NCBI GenBank assembly: GCA_030744875.1
Contig: JASLPR010000078.1
Coordinates: 1 to 40,730 of the forward strand
Source of the DNA: Chloroflexota bacterium
Lineage (GTDB): Bacteria > Chloroflexota > UBA11872 > VXNJ01
Direction: 5' to 3'
Length of the DNA stretch: 40,730 bases
Below, piece after piece: positions 31,828-40,058 of this stretch (its first letter is position 1; every line of letters starts with the position of its first letter). The notes beneath the pieces were generated by a model. The model was given only the letters and a program-made list of their open reading frames with translations. It searched no databases and was not told the DNA's origin. Position numbers and translations under genes: made by a program.

Positions 31828-33222
31828 CTAGCCGACCCGGAGCACCCGATTCGGCGCCAGCGTGAACGGCCGCACCACCGCCGGCGGCCCGCTGAACGGC
31901 AGCACCTCCGGCCGCAGCTCGATTCCCAGGGCCTCCCGCATGAACTCCCGCCGCGCCTCGATCCGCGCCCACATCGCCGGGTATTCCACCCGAATCTCCC
32001 CGCGCAGCTGCTCGTCCGCCAGGGCGATCGTGTCCTCCGCGTTCACCGTGTGGTACTCGGGCGCCACCACCGGGATGATGTCGCACTGGATCAGCATCCC
32101 CGATCGCAGTTGGGCCTCTGACCCGGGGTTCACCGGCGAGTGCAGCCACTCCTCGATGTGGATGAGGTGCCCCGGATTCAACGCCGCCGCCATGTCCGCC
32201 GCCGCCAGCATCCCGTCCACCAGTTCCTGCAAGACGCCGCCTTCCACCCCGGTCCCCACCGCCTCGTACCAGGCCGCCACCATCGCGAAGTACGGCAGCG
32301 CCAGCCGCTCCAGGTAGTCTGACACGTTGCCCGGCAGTTCCGACGCATCCTCCGCCAGCCACCCTCCCCGGGCCGTCAGTCCGCCGCGATAGCCCAGACC
32401 ACAGAAGATCGGATCCCCGCGTTCCATCTCGCGACCCCGGGGGCTCGACAGCCCCAGGTGCGCCCGTTCCCCGGTGGAGAACATCAGGTGCGCCGACAGC
32501 GGCATTCCGTTCAGCCCCGCCGCCCCCACCGCCTCCAGCTCGGTCATCCCCGGCCGCGCCCCCAGTATCGCCCGGTGCACCACCGCCGCGCAGTGGGCGG
32601 CGGCGAATTCGAAGACCGCCAGCTGCGCCGCGCTGTTCTCGGTGCGCAGCCCGTCCACCGGGTTCATCAAGATGTCGTTGGCGTTCACCACCAGCGCCCG
32701 GTCGCCGGTAATCTCCGCCAGCGTCTCCACCAGGAAGGCCGGCACCTCCAGCCAGTGCGCCACGTTGTCGGTCTCCGCCGCCGTCGCATAGCGCCAGCCC
32801 GCCACCCCAATCCGCTGCCCCTTCCCGATCCCACAGGCCGCCAGTACCGGCTCCAGCTGAGGGGTCGATTCCCGCTTTTGACCCGGCAGGCTGAATCCCT
32901 GGAACAGTTTCAGCTCGACATCAATCGGCACCAACTCCGCATATCCCAGCCCCTCGTTGCCCAGCAGCAGCGCCGGCTCGCCGTCCATCGGGATCACCAG
33001 CAGCGCCTCCTCGAAGCGCGGATCGTGATCGGTCAAATACGCGATGTTCGCGCAGTGCTCCCGGTCGCCGTAGACCAGCAGCATGTCCAGCCCCCGCTCG
33101 CGGGCCCGCTCTCGCGCCGCCGCGATCCGCAGCTCAAACTCCGCCGGCGGCACCACCGGCTGCTCGCGCGGCAATTCGAATTCCGGCACCTGCACCGTCG
33201 CCAGTTCCGCTCGTTTCGCCAT
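31828..33222 (-). CDS. M24-like (creatinase/Xaa-Pro aminopeptidase fold) protein lacking Asp metal ligands
   Basis: A 464-residue protein with a creatinase N-terminal domain (about 30-190: RERGLDMLLVYGDREHCANIAYLTDHDPRF) and a pita-bread C-terminal domain. In M24 peptidases the first two ligands are Asp in a D-x-G...D block. Here the block reads IFCGLGYRGGLTARGG, so both are missing. The His region is present as NPGHLIHIEEWLHSP, and the first Glu has become Asp (IQCDIIP). It is therefore unlikely to bind two metals. It could be a metal-free amidinohydrolase-like enzyme, as creatinase is, or a binding protein. ATG 33222 chosen over an adjacent GTG. It is co-directional with the isomerase gene upstream. 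Confidence 0.8.
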   Translation of the reverse strand: MAKRAELATVQVPEFELPREQPVVPPAEFELRIAAARERARERGLDMLLVYGDREHCANIAYLTDHDPRFEEALLVIPMDGEPALLLGNEGLGYAELVPIDVELKLFQGFSLPGQKRESTPQLEPVLAACGIGKGQRIGVAGWRYATAAETDNVAHWLEVPAFLVETLAEITGDRALVVNANDILMNPVDGLRTENSAAQLAVFEFAAAHCAAVVHRAILGARPGMTELEAVGAAGLNGMPLSAHLMFSTGERAHLGLSSPRGREMERGDPIFCGLGYRGGLTARGGWLAEDASELPGNVSDYLERLALPYFAMVAAWYEAVGTGVEGGVLQELVDGMLAAADMAAALNPGHLIHIEEWLHSPVNPGSEAQLRSGMLIQCDIIPVVAPEYHTVNAEDTIALADEQLRGEIRVEYPAMWARIEARREFMREALGIELRPEVLPFSGPPAVVRPFTLAPNRVLRVG

Positions 33223-33243
33223 CACTAGACCACCAATCTCATC

Positions 33244-34167
33244 TCACTCGAGCTCCGCCAGGATTTCGCTCACGTACCGAATATTACGCTCCATCGCCCG
33301 CTGGTGATCCCAGCCGTAGCCGGTATCGCCCTCGAACGTCAGCCACCCGTCATAGCCCGCCGCCGCCAGCGCCTGGATACAAAATCGCCAGTCCACCTCG
33401 CCCTCCTCCACGGTCACCGGGAAGAAACTGGCCCGTTCCAGATCCGGCACGTGGACCCGCCGCATGTTCTTCACGTGGACGTAAGCCGCCAGCGGGGCCA
33501 GCTTCACCATCGCGTCTTCGAACCGCTCCTCCGGCGTCGCGTAGGACCAGGTCACATTGCCCATGTCCGGGTTCACACGCAGGTTGTCGCGGTCCACCCG
33601 TTCCAGCATCGCCAGGGCGCTGGCGGAGTTGTCCACGTAGCAGTTCTGATGCAGTTCGATCGCAATGGTTATGTCAACCTCAGCCGCGGCATCGGCGACC
33701 TCGCGCAGGGCATCGGCGGTCTCTTCCAGTTCGTAGTCCACTGCCATCCGGCTCCCGCCGATCGACACCCTTCCGCCGATTCCCCAGCCCTCGGGCGTAT
33801 CCGGCGAACTCTGAAAGGAGTTGGGGCCCGGCAGGGTCGTGTTGATCACGCCGCTCTCCAGCAGCCGCGCCATCTCCACCGCGCGCATCATCTTGGCCAG
33901 GTTCTCCGGCGCGGATTCGGTCACGAAATTGAGCCCGCCCGGATTCAGCGCCGCCGTTGCCAGTCCGGCATCGGCCAGCTCATCGCGCAGGTCGGCAAGT
34001 TCCGCGTCGCTCATCGCGAACAGATCCAGGTGCACCACCGAGACCTCCGTTCCCGCAAACCCGGCCCGGCTCGCCCACGCGAACACTTCCCGACGCACCT
34101 CCGCCGGCATCCCGAGCATTCCGTGGAACGGATACCATCGAATCGGCCACCGAAACGCGCAATCCAT
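33244..34167 (-). CDS. Sugar phosphate isomerase/epimerase (TIM-barrel)
   Basis: A 307-residue xylose-isomerase-like TIM barrel (AP endonuclease family 2 fold). Metal and substrate-site segments are visible: AGTEVSVVHLD, TIAIELHQN (Glu ligand), LRVNPDMGN (Asp ligand), YVHVKNMR (His-x-Lys-type segment) and WLTFEGDTG (terminal Glu ligand). Family members isomerise or epimerise keto-sugars or act on sugar acids and inositols. ATG 34167 is preceded by GCAGGA; a longer open frame upstream has no coding sense. It probably forms an operon with the M24-like gene (22 bases apart). Confidence 0.87.
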   Translation of the reverse strand: MDCAFRWPIRWYPFHGMLGMPAEVRREVFAWASRAGFAGTEVSVVHLDLFAMSDAELADLRDELADAGLATAALNPGGLNFVTESAPENLAKMMRAVEMARLLESGVINTTLPGPNSFQSSPDTPEGWGIGGRVSIGGSRMAVDYELEETADALREVADAAAEVDITIAIELHQNCYVDNSASALAMLERVDRDNLRVNPDMGNVTWSYATPEERFEDAMVKLAPLAAYVHVKNMRRVHVPDLERASFFPVTVEEGEVDWRFCIQALAAAGYDGWLTFEGDTGYGWDHQRAMERNIRYVSEILAELE

Positions 34168-34241
34168 CAATCCTGCCTTTGCCAGTTTCCCGCCGCCCGC
34201 GCAGCCTAGCGAATCGCCGCGCCTCCACCAACCCGCCGCGC

Positions 34242-34247
34242 TACACT
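34242..34247 (+). promoter_or_regulatory. Possible -10 box of the M32 carboxypeptidase gene
   Basis: TACACT lies 39 bases before ATG 34286, in the divergent gap with the isomerase gene. It belongs to the recurring TANACT set. Confidence 0.35.
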
Positions 34248-34285
34248 CGGTCTCCTGATTCGCCAATACAAGGAAGCAATCGCCA

Positions 34286-35797
34286 ATGTCCAACGACCAG
34301 AAATGGGACCAACTCGCCGAACGCCTCGCCGAAATCGACGACCTCGAGCACGCCATCGCCCTGCTCGGCTGGGACCAGCAGACCTACATGCCCGCCGGCG
34401 GCGCTGAAGCTCGCGGCGAGCAGATGGCCACCATCGAGCGCGTAGTCCACCAGCGTTTCACCGACCCGGCCGTTGGCCAACTTCTGGAAGACCTGGCCGC
34501 CGACGCCGCTGCCCTCCCCGAAAGCTCCCACCGCGCCTCGGTGTGGCGGGTCGTGCGCCGCCGCTATGACCGGGCCACAAAGCTACCGGAAGACCTGGTC
34601 GCCGAGATGGCCCGCACGTCGGCCCGCGCCTTTGACACCTGGGTGAAGGCCCGCGCCGCCAACGACTTCACCATGTTCGAGGCCGACCTCACGCACCAGG
34701 TCGATCTCGCCCGCCAGCAGACCGATCACTTCGGCTACGAAGACACCCCGTACGACGCCCTCCTCGCCGGCTACGAACCCAACCTCACCTCGGCCGATGT
34801 CGACCGGCTGTTCAATCCGCTGCGCGATCGCCTGGTGCCCCTGCTCGATTCGCTGCGTCCGGTCCTGGATCGGATCAACGACGACGCCCTGCGCGGCGAT
34901 CTCCCCCACGACGCCCAGATCGCTCTAACCGAAGACATCGTCACCCTGGTCGGCTTCGATTTCAAAACCGGCCGTCAGGATCTCGCCGCCCATCCCTTCA
35001 CCACCTCCATCGGCCACGGGGACACGCGCGTCACGACCGCCGTCGATCCGCGAAACCTGGCCCCGGCGCTCTACGCCTCGATCCACGAAGCCGGCCATGG
35101 CACCCACGACCAGGGCATCCCCGCCGAGCTCAGACGTACCGCTGTCGGCCAAGTCGAATCCCTGGTCATTGCCGAGTCCCAGTCGCGCCTCTGGGAGAAC
35201 CTGGTAGGCCGATCCCGGGGCTTCGCCGACCACCTCCTCCCCTACCTGCGCAAACACTTCCCCGGCAAGTTCGGCCCGCTCGAGGCCGGCACCCTCTATG
35301 CCGCCGGCAGCTACGTCGAGCCCGGCTACATCCGCGTCCAGGCCGACGAAGTAACCTACTCGCTGCACATATTCCTGCGCTACGAGATCGAGCGCGAGCT
35401 GATCGAAGGCCGCCTCGCCGTCACCGACCTTCCGGAACGCTGGTGGAGCGGCATGAAATCCCTTCTCGGCGTTGAGCCGACCACCGACGCCGACGGGGTC
35501 CTCCAGGACGTTCACTGGTCCTCCGGCGCCATTGGCTACTTCCCCACCTATGCCCTCGGCACGCTGCTTTCCGTGCAGCTCTATGAAGCCGCGCTGGCTG
35601 ACGACGCTTCGATCCAGCCGGCCCTCGAAGCCGCCGACTTCGCCCCGCTGCTCGCCTGGATGCGCCAACACGTCCACCGCCACGGCGCCGCCTGGAGCGC
35701 CGCCGAACTCGTGACCCGGGAACTTGGCGTCGAACTCAGCGCAGATCCGTTCCTCGACTACCTAGAGACCAAGTACCGTGCCCTATACAATCTCTAG
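34286..35797 (+). CDS. Carboxypeptidase Taq-type metallocarboxypeptidase (M32)
   Basis: A 503-residue zinc (or cobalt) carboxypeptidase of family M32. The active-site motif is HEAGHGTHDQG (His-Glu-x-x-His plus nearby ligand). The hallmark N-terminal segment is ALLGWDQQTYMPAGGAEARG, and IGYFPTYALGTLLSVQLYEAA is at the C-terminal end. Length is normal for the family. It releases C-terminal residues from peptides in the cytosol. ATG 34286 with AAGGAAG upstream. Confidence 0.94.
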   Translation: MSNDQKWDQLAERLAEIDDLEHAIALLGWDQQTYMPAGGAEARGEQMATIERVVHQRFTDPAVGQLLEDLAADAAALPESSHRASVWRVVRRRYDRATKLPEDLVAEMARTSARAFDTWVKARAANDFTMFEADLTHQVDLARQQTDHFGYEDTPYDALLAGYEPNLTSADVDRLFNPLRDRLVPLLDSLRPVLDRINDDALRGDLPHDAQIALTEDIVTLVGFDFKTGRQDLAAHPFTTSIGHGDTRVTTAVDPRNLAPALYASIHEAGHGTHDQGIPAELRRTAVGQVESLVIAESQSRLWENLVGRSRGFADHLLPYLRKHFPGKFGPLEAGTLYAAGSYVEPGYIRVQADEVTYSLHIFLRYEIERELIEGRLAVTDLPERWWSGMKSLLGVEPTTDADGVLQDVHWSSGAIGYFPTYALGTLLSVQLYEAALADDASIQPALEAADFAPLLAWMRQHVHRHGAAWSAAELVTRELGVELSADPFLDYLETKYRALYNL

Positions 35798-35823
35798 GCG
35801 CCCATCCTCAACGTCGCCCAGCC

Positions 35824-37035
35824 ATGGGACTCACTGACCGCCTGGTCCGTCCCCTGGTCCTGCGCCTGCTGGGCGGCTGGCGCCAGGGCCGCCTGCGCCT
35901 CACTCTCCCCGACGGCGCGGTCCACGAATTCGGCAATCCCGCCGGTCCGGTTCATGAACTCCAGGTAGTCGATAACCGCTTCTTCAGCCGCCTGCTCGTC
36001 TCCGGCGTCACCGGTGTCGGCGAGTCTTACATGGCCGGCGAATGGCACAGCGAAGACCTCCCCGGCTTGATCGCCGCCGCCCTGGCCAACGCCGACTCGG
36101 TCCGCCTCGACGGGCGCTTTGCGCGCCTCTCCGGCCGGCTCGACGCCTACCGCCAGCACCGTCGCGCCAACTCTCCGGCCGGCAGCCAAGACAACATCCA
36201 TGAGCACTACGACCTGGGCAACGACTTCTTCCGCCTCTTCCTCGACGACACCCTCACCTACTCCTGCGCCGTCTACGCCGACGAGAGCCAGTCCCAGGCC
36301 AACGCCCAGATCAACAAGTACCGCGTCATCTGCGACCAGCTCAACCTCGGCCCCGAAGATCGCGTCCTTGAGATCGGCTGCGGCTGGGGCGGGTTCGCCC
36401 TCTACGCCGCCCGCGAGACCGGCTGCCATGTCACCGGCATCACCATCTCCCGCGAGCAACTGGCGCTGGCCCGCGAGCGGGTCGCCGCCGCCTGCCTCGA
36501 AGGCCAGATCGATATCCAGTACCGGGACTACCGCGACCTCGACGCCACCTACGACGCTGTCGTCTCCATCGAAATGTTCGAAGCCGTCGGCCGCGAATAC
36601 TGGGACACCTACTTCCGGGCGGCCGCGCGGGCGCTGCGCCCTGGTGGGCGGTTTCTGCTGCAGACGATCGCCACTCCCGACGTCCACCGCCACCACCACC
36701 GCCGCGGCTCCGGCTGGATCAGCAAGTACATCTTCCCCGGCGGCATCCTCCCGGCGGTCGTCGAGATCCGCGAAACCCTCGCCCGCACCTCCCCCGCCCA
36801 CCACCTGGCCGCCGAGCGCGAAATCGGCCCCCACTACATCCGCACCCTGGACACCTGGCGCGGCCGGTTCTGGGACAAGATCGACGCCGTCCGCGCACTG
36901 GGCTACGACGAGCGCTTCATCCGCATGTGGGACTTCTACCTGGCCTCCTGCTCGGCCGCCTTCACGGCCCGCCACATCCGCGACGTGCAACTGCTGCTCA
37001 CTCGCGATCCGGCCCCCGTCGCTGAATCTGCCTAA
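35824..37035 (+). CDS. cfa: Cyclopropane-fatty-acyl-phospholipid synthase family protein
   Basis: A 403-residue SAM-dependent enzyme that methylenates unsaturated membrane lipids to cyclopropane forms. The N-terminal lipid-binding domain occupies about 1-110. The catalytic region has NIHEHYDLGNDFFRLFLD, TYSCAVY, the SAM-binding VLEIGCGWGG, VTGITISREQLALARER, and the terminal GYDERFIRMWDFYLASCSAAF. The gene follows the M32 gene by 26 bases and is followed by a spacer with its own promoter. Confidence 0.93.
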   Translation: MGLTDRLVRPLVLRLLGGWRQGRLRLTLPDGAVHEFGNPAGPVHELQVVDNRFFSRLLVSGVTGVGESYMAGEWHSEDLPGLIAAALANADSVRLDGRFARLSGRLDAYRQHRRANSPAGSQDNIHEHYDLGNDFFRLFLDDTLTYSCAVYADESQSQANAQINKYRVICDQLNLGPEDRVLEIGCGWGGFALYAARETGCHVTGITISREQLALARERVAAACLEGQIDIQYRDYRDLDATYDAVVSIEMFEAVGREYWDTYFRAAARALRPGGRFLLQTIATPDVHRHHHRRGSGWISKYIFPGGILPAVVEIRETLARTSPAHHLAAEREIGPHYIRTLDTWRGRFWDKIDAVRALGYDERFIRMWDFYLASCSAAFTARHIRDVQLLLTRDPAPVAESA

Positions 37036-37114
37036 ATTGCATCATTCCCACCCATCCCTTCCCGGATTCGATTCGCCCCGTCCCTCCTTATGTACGAGCG
37101 CTGATAGTTTTTGG

Positions 37115-37120
37115 TATATT
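37115..37120 (+). promoter_or_regulatory. -10 box (extended) of the seven-TM protein gene
   Basis: TATATT preceded by TGG makes a TGnTATATT extended -10 element, in an unusually AT-rich patch (37100-37125) of the spacer. The leader would be about 63 nt. A GGAAGGG ribosome-binding site precedes ATG 37190. Confidence 0.5.
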
Positions 37121-37189
37121 CCACACGGTCGGGTGATCAAACTAGAGACGCCGTCGCGCCTTCCCAGAGTAGAAACGCGGAAGGGACCC

Positions 37190-37939
37190 ATGCAGAGCTA
37201 CCTGCCGATCCTGTCCACGCTGGTCATCGTCCCGTTCGCCTACATCGTCCTCCGCCGCTGGGCGCGCACCCGCGCCAACACCGCCATACTCCTCTGGGGC
37301 ATCGGCCTCATCTTCTTCGCCATCGGCAGTTTCACCGAGTCCCTCTACGCCATCTTTGGCTGGTCGGAAACCTGGGGCGAGCTAAGCCTGCGCATCTGGT
37401 ATCTCTTCGGCGCGGTGCTCGTCGTCGCTTGGCTCGGACAGGGCACGGTCTTCCTGCTCTGGAAGCGCATCGCCCGGCCCAGCTTTGTCATTCTGTTCAT
37501 CGCCAGCCTCTACGGCATCTACGCGGTCTTCTCCGCGCCGGTGGACAGCACCCCGCTGCTCGATGACGCTGCCGAGTTGACCGGTAAGGGCGTGCTGCCC
37601 ACCAGCGTCCGCCTCATCACCCCGTTCTTCAACATCTACGGCGTCATCACTCTGGTCGGCGGCGCGCTCTGGTCCGCCTACTACTATCTCCGTCGGCGCA
37701 CCGAGCCGCATCGCATGATCGGCAACCTGCTCATCGCCGCGGGCGCCATGCTTCCGGGCATCGGCGGATCGTTGAATCGCTTCGGCCTGGGCCTCTACCT
37801 AGGCGAACTCGTCGGCGCAATTCTGTTGTTCTGGGGCTTCATGGTCGCCAGCCGCCGCGTTGCCGCCGCCAACCCGGCCCCGGCCACGTCCCCTGAGTCG
37901 GTCCCGGTCGAGTCCACCCCCGCCGCCTCCACCACCTGA
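37190..37939 (+). CDS. Seven-TM conserved membrane protein
   Basis: A 249-residue protein with seven predicted TM helices (first at about residues 5-21, last at about 200-222) and a polar Pro/Ser/Thr-rich C-terminal tail (about 230-249). There is no signal peptide cleavage and no family motif I recognise. Positive residues flank the first helix (RRWARTR), and the helices contain aromatic and Gly positions like small transport or sensor proteins. A strong promoter-like element precedes it. Function unknown. Confidence 0.75.
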   Translation: MQSYLPILSTLVIVPFAYIVLRRWARTRANTAILLWGIGLIFFAIGSFTESLYAIFGWSETWGELSLRIWYLFGAVLVVAWLGQGTVFLLWKRIARPSFVILFIASLYGIYAVFSAPVDSTPLLDDAAELTGKGVLPTSVRLITPFFNIYGVITLVGGALWSAYYYLRRRTEPHRMIGNLLIAAGAMLPGIGGSLNRFGLGLYLGELVGAILLFWGFMVASRRVAAANPAPATSPESVPVESTPAASTT

Positions 37940-37944
37940 TCCCG

Positions 37945-38076
37945 ATGCAGCGACCCACCGAGACCGATGCCCGCGTCTGGCGCATCGCCGGGCTGGCCCT
38001 CGCCGGCCTGACGGTCGTCGCGGTCATCCTCGGCATCATCGCCATCGGCGTCATGACCGGCGTCTGGGGCTCATGA
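37945..38076 (+). CDS. 43-residue single-TM peptide
   Basis: ATG 37945 to TGA 38076, starting 5 bases after the seven-TM protein stop. A charged N-terminus (MQRPTETDARVWR) is followed by one hydrophobic helix to the end. Both ends fit and codon use matches the neighbours. It is probably co-translated with the preceding membrane protein and could be its small partner; no family is recognised. Confidence 0.45.
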   Translation: MQRPTETDARVWRIAGLALAGLTVVAVILGIIAIGVMTGVWGS

Positions 38077-38109
38077 AGCGGCCCCTTCCATAACCCATCC
38101 GCTAACCCG

Positions 38110-38152
38110 GGCGGCCGTCCCCACATCCCCGTAGTCGGGGGCGGCCGCCTCT
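38110..38152. terminator. Strong bidirectional terminator-like hairpin
   Basis: A 13-bp stem (38110-38122 with 38137-38149, one G-T pair) with a 14-base loop lies between the 43-residue gene and the convergent AOR gene. A moderately T-rich stretch follows it on the plus strand. Confidence 0.6.
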
Positions 38153-38163
38153 TCCCGTTCCTT

Positions 38164-39912
38164 CTAGCCGGCCACCGCCTGCAGGCCCAGCCACTCCACC
38201 GTCGCGCCGTCGGGCACGCCCGATTCGCGATCCCAACCCCGGTTCTCGTAGTAGTCGCGGGTCTCGCTCAGCACCAGGTCCTCGGACAGCACCTGGTCCT
38301 TCATCGGCCCCATGGCCAGCTTCTGGTGCATCCGCCAGGGCAGCTTGTCGTCGGCCGCCGTGGCCCCTTCGCGCAGGTTAAACAGCCGCGTCATCGTGAT
38401 GCCGCGCTCGTACACGTCATCCAGTTCCGCCGCGGTCATATCCCAGCCGGTCGAAGCGTTCAGCAGCGCCAGCATCCGGTCATCGTCGTAGACCAGCATC
38501 TGGCAGATACCCAGGGTGTTCATCAGGCTCGGCCCCTTGTGGGCGGCCCCGCAGTGATCGCCACCCACCGGCGACACCGGGAACTGCTTGCGCATCCCTT
38601 CCATAGCCCGCGGGTCGTGCATGCCCAGGTCCAGGCCCTTCACTGCCACCACGTATTTCTCGCTGTCTTTTCCCAGCCGGCGCGCCGCCAGCGTCGCGCC
38701 CTCGGCCAACAGGTCGCCGATGCCTTCACGGCGAGCGATCATCTCGATCATCGCCAGCAGGTCCTCGCCGTTGCCCCAGCGCAGTTCCGCACCTTGCAGG
38801 TCGTCCGGCGTCAGCTTGCCCAGTTCCACCATTTCCATCGCCCAGGCGATTGCCGATCCGGTGGAGATGCTGTCGAGCGACAGGTAGTTCATCATCTCGC
38901 AGGCCTTGCAGATGGTGATCATGTCCACGACGCCGCAATTGCTGCCGATGGCGCCGAACGACTCGTATTCCGGCCCGCCGTACTTGTCGTCCACAGTCAC
39001 GTTGGCGGTCTCGAACCGCACCCGCTTCTTGCAGCGCACCGAGCAGGCGAAGCAGCCGTCCATCCGGTTCACAACGGTCGCCTTCATGGCCTGGGCGTCG
39101 ACGTTCTCGGCGCCCTCCAGCATGCCGTCGCGGAAGTTGTGCGAGATCACATGGCCCTCGATCTGCTTCGACCGCACCCGCGCGCCCGTCCCCCACTCGT
39201 GCATGATGAAGTGTTCCTGCCCCTCGCCGAACGTCGTCGGCACCCAGCGAGTCGTCTCGCGGATCGGCTCGATGTCCACCGGGGTCGTCCGGTTGCTGCC
39301 GCGCACGGCGATGGCCTTCAGTTTTTTCGAGCCCATCACCGCGCCCATCCCGCAGCGCCCGGCGAACTCGTTCAGGTCGTTGCAGACGCAGGCGATCTTC
39401 ACCAGGTTCTCCCCGGCGATGCCGGTCTGCGCCACCCTCACGTCCTCGCCCAGTTCTTCCTGGATCGCCTCCTGGACATCACCGGTGATCTTGCCCCAGA
39501 GATGGCCGGCGTCGCGGATCTCCACCTGGAGGTCATCGATCCACAGGTAGACCGGACTCTTGGCCGCGCCCTGCACCACAATCGCGTCCCAGCCGGCGTC
39601 CTTTAGCTCCGCGTTCCAGAAGCCCCCGGCCTCGCCTTCGCCGTAGAAGCCGGTCAGCGGCGACTTCGCGCCCATGCTGTGGCGGGCGTTGCCCGGCAAT
39701 TGCACGCCGGTGATCGGCCCCATGGCGAATACCAGGCGGTTGTCCGAGCCCAGCGGGTCGGTCTCCGGCGGCACCTCGGTCAACAGGTAGTGGGCGATGA
39801 TCGCGCGACCGCCCGGGTACTTGCGGTAGAACGCGTCGCCCGGCTCTTCGGTCCAGGTCTTCCCCTCGATCAGGTCCACCCGCAGTATTCGTCCGTTGAT
39901 CGATCCGGCCAT
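38164..39912 (-). CDS. Aldehyde ferredoxin oxidoreductase (tungsten pterin)
   Basis: A 582-residue AOR-family enzyme that oxidises aldehydes to acids with ferredoxin, or aryl- or acyl-type substrates in related members. The N-terminal domain has SINGRILRVDL and KYPGGRAIIAHYL. The 4Fe-4S cysteines are Cys287, Cys290, Cys294 (CFACSVRC) and Cys470 (NTLGIC), matching the C-x2-C-x3-C...C spacing of archaeal AOR. The pterin site shows GGPEYESFG and KGLDLGMHDPRA. ATG 39912 gives the family N-terminus; an upstream extension is open but not conserved-looking. A paralog lies immediately upstream on the same strand (146-base gap). Confidence 0.93.
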   Translation of the reverse strand: MAGSINGRILRVDLIEGKTWTEEPGDAFYRKYPGGRAIIAHYLLTEVPPETDPLGSDNRLVFAMGPITGVQLPGNARHSMGAKSPLTGFYGEGEAGGFWNAELKDAGWDAIVVQGAAKSPVYLWIDDLQVEIRDAGHLWGKITGDVQEAIQEELGEDVRVAQTGIAGENLVKIACVCNDLNEFAGRCGMGAVMGSKKLKAIAVRGSNRTTPVDIEPIRETTRWVPTTFGEGQEHFIMHEWGTGARVRSKQIEGHVISHNFRDGMLEGAENVDAQAMKATVVNRMDGCFACSVRCKKRVRFETANVTVDDKYGGPEYESFGAIGSNCGVVDMITICKACEMMNYLSLDSISTGSAIAWAMEMVELGKLTPDDLQGAELRWGNGEDLLAMIEMIARREGIGDLLAEGATLAARRLGKDSEKYVVAVKGLDLGMHDPRAMEGMRKQFPVSPVGGDHCGAAHKGPSLMNTLGICQMLVYDDDRMLALLNASTGWDMTAAELDDVYERGITMTRLFNLREGATAADDKLPWRMHQKLAMGPMKDQVLSEDLVLSETRDYYENRGWDRESGVPDGATVEWLGLQAVAG

Positions 39913-40058
39913 AGCGCGCCCTGCTCTCTGTCGGTTGGGGCCGCGGCCAGACCGCACTCCCCGGTGCTGCTCCGGTGTGCTCGTCGAAGTCAGCCATTCT
40001 CACGCAAGCGGCCCGCCCGGTCCAATCAGGGGGATTCGGTTGTCCGAGGGGTTGGCGC

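Noticed and set aside
34168-34356. N-terminal extension of the sugar isomerase to 34356
   Set aside because: The extra 63 residues lack coding character and run into the start of the divergent M32 gene; ATG 34167 has a good ribosome-binding site and a family-like N-terminus.
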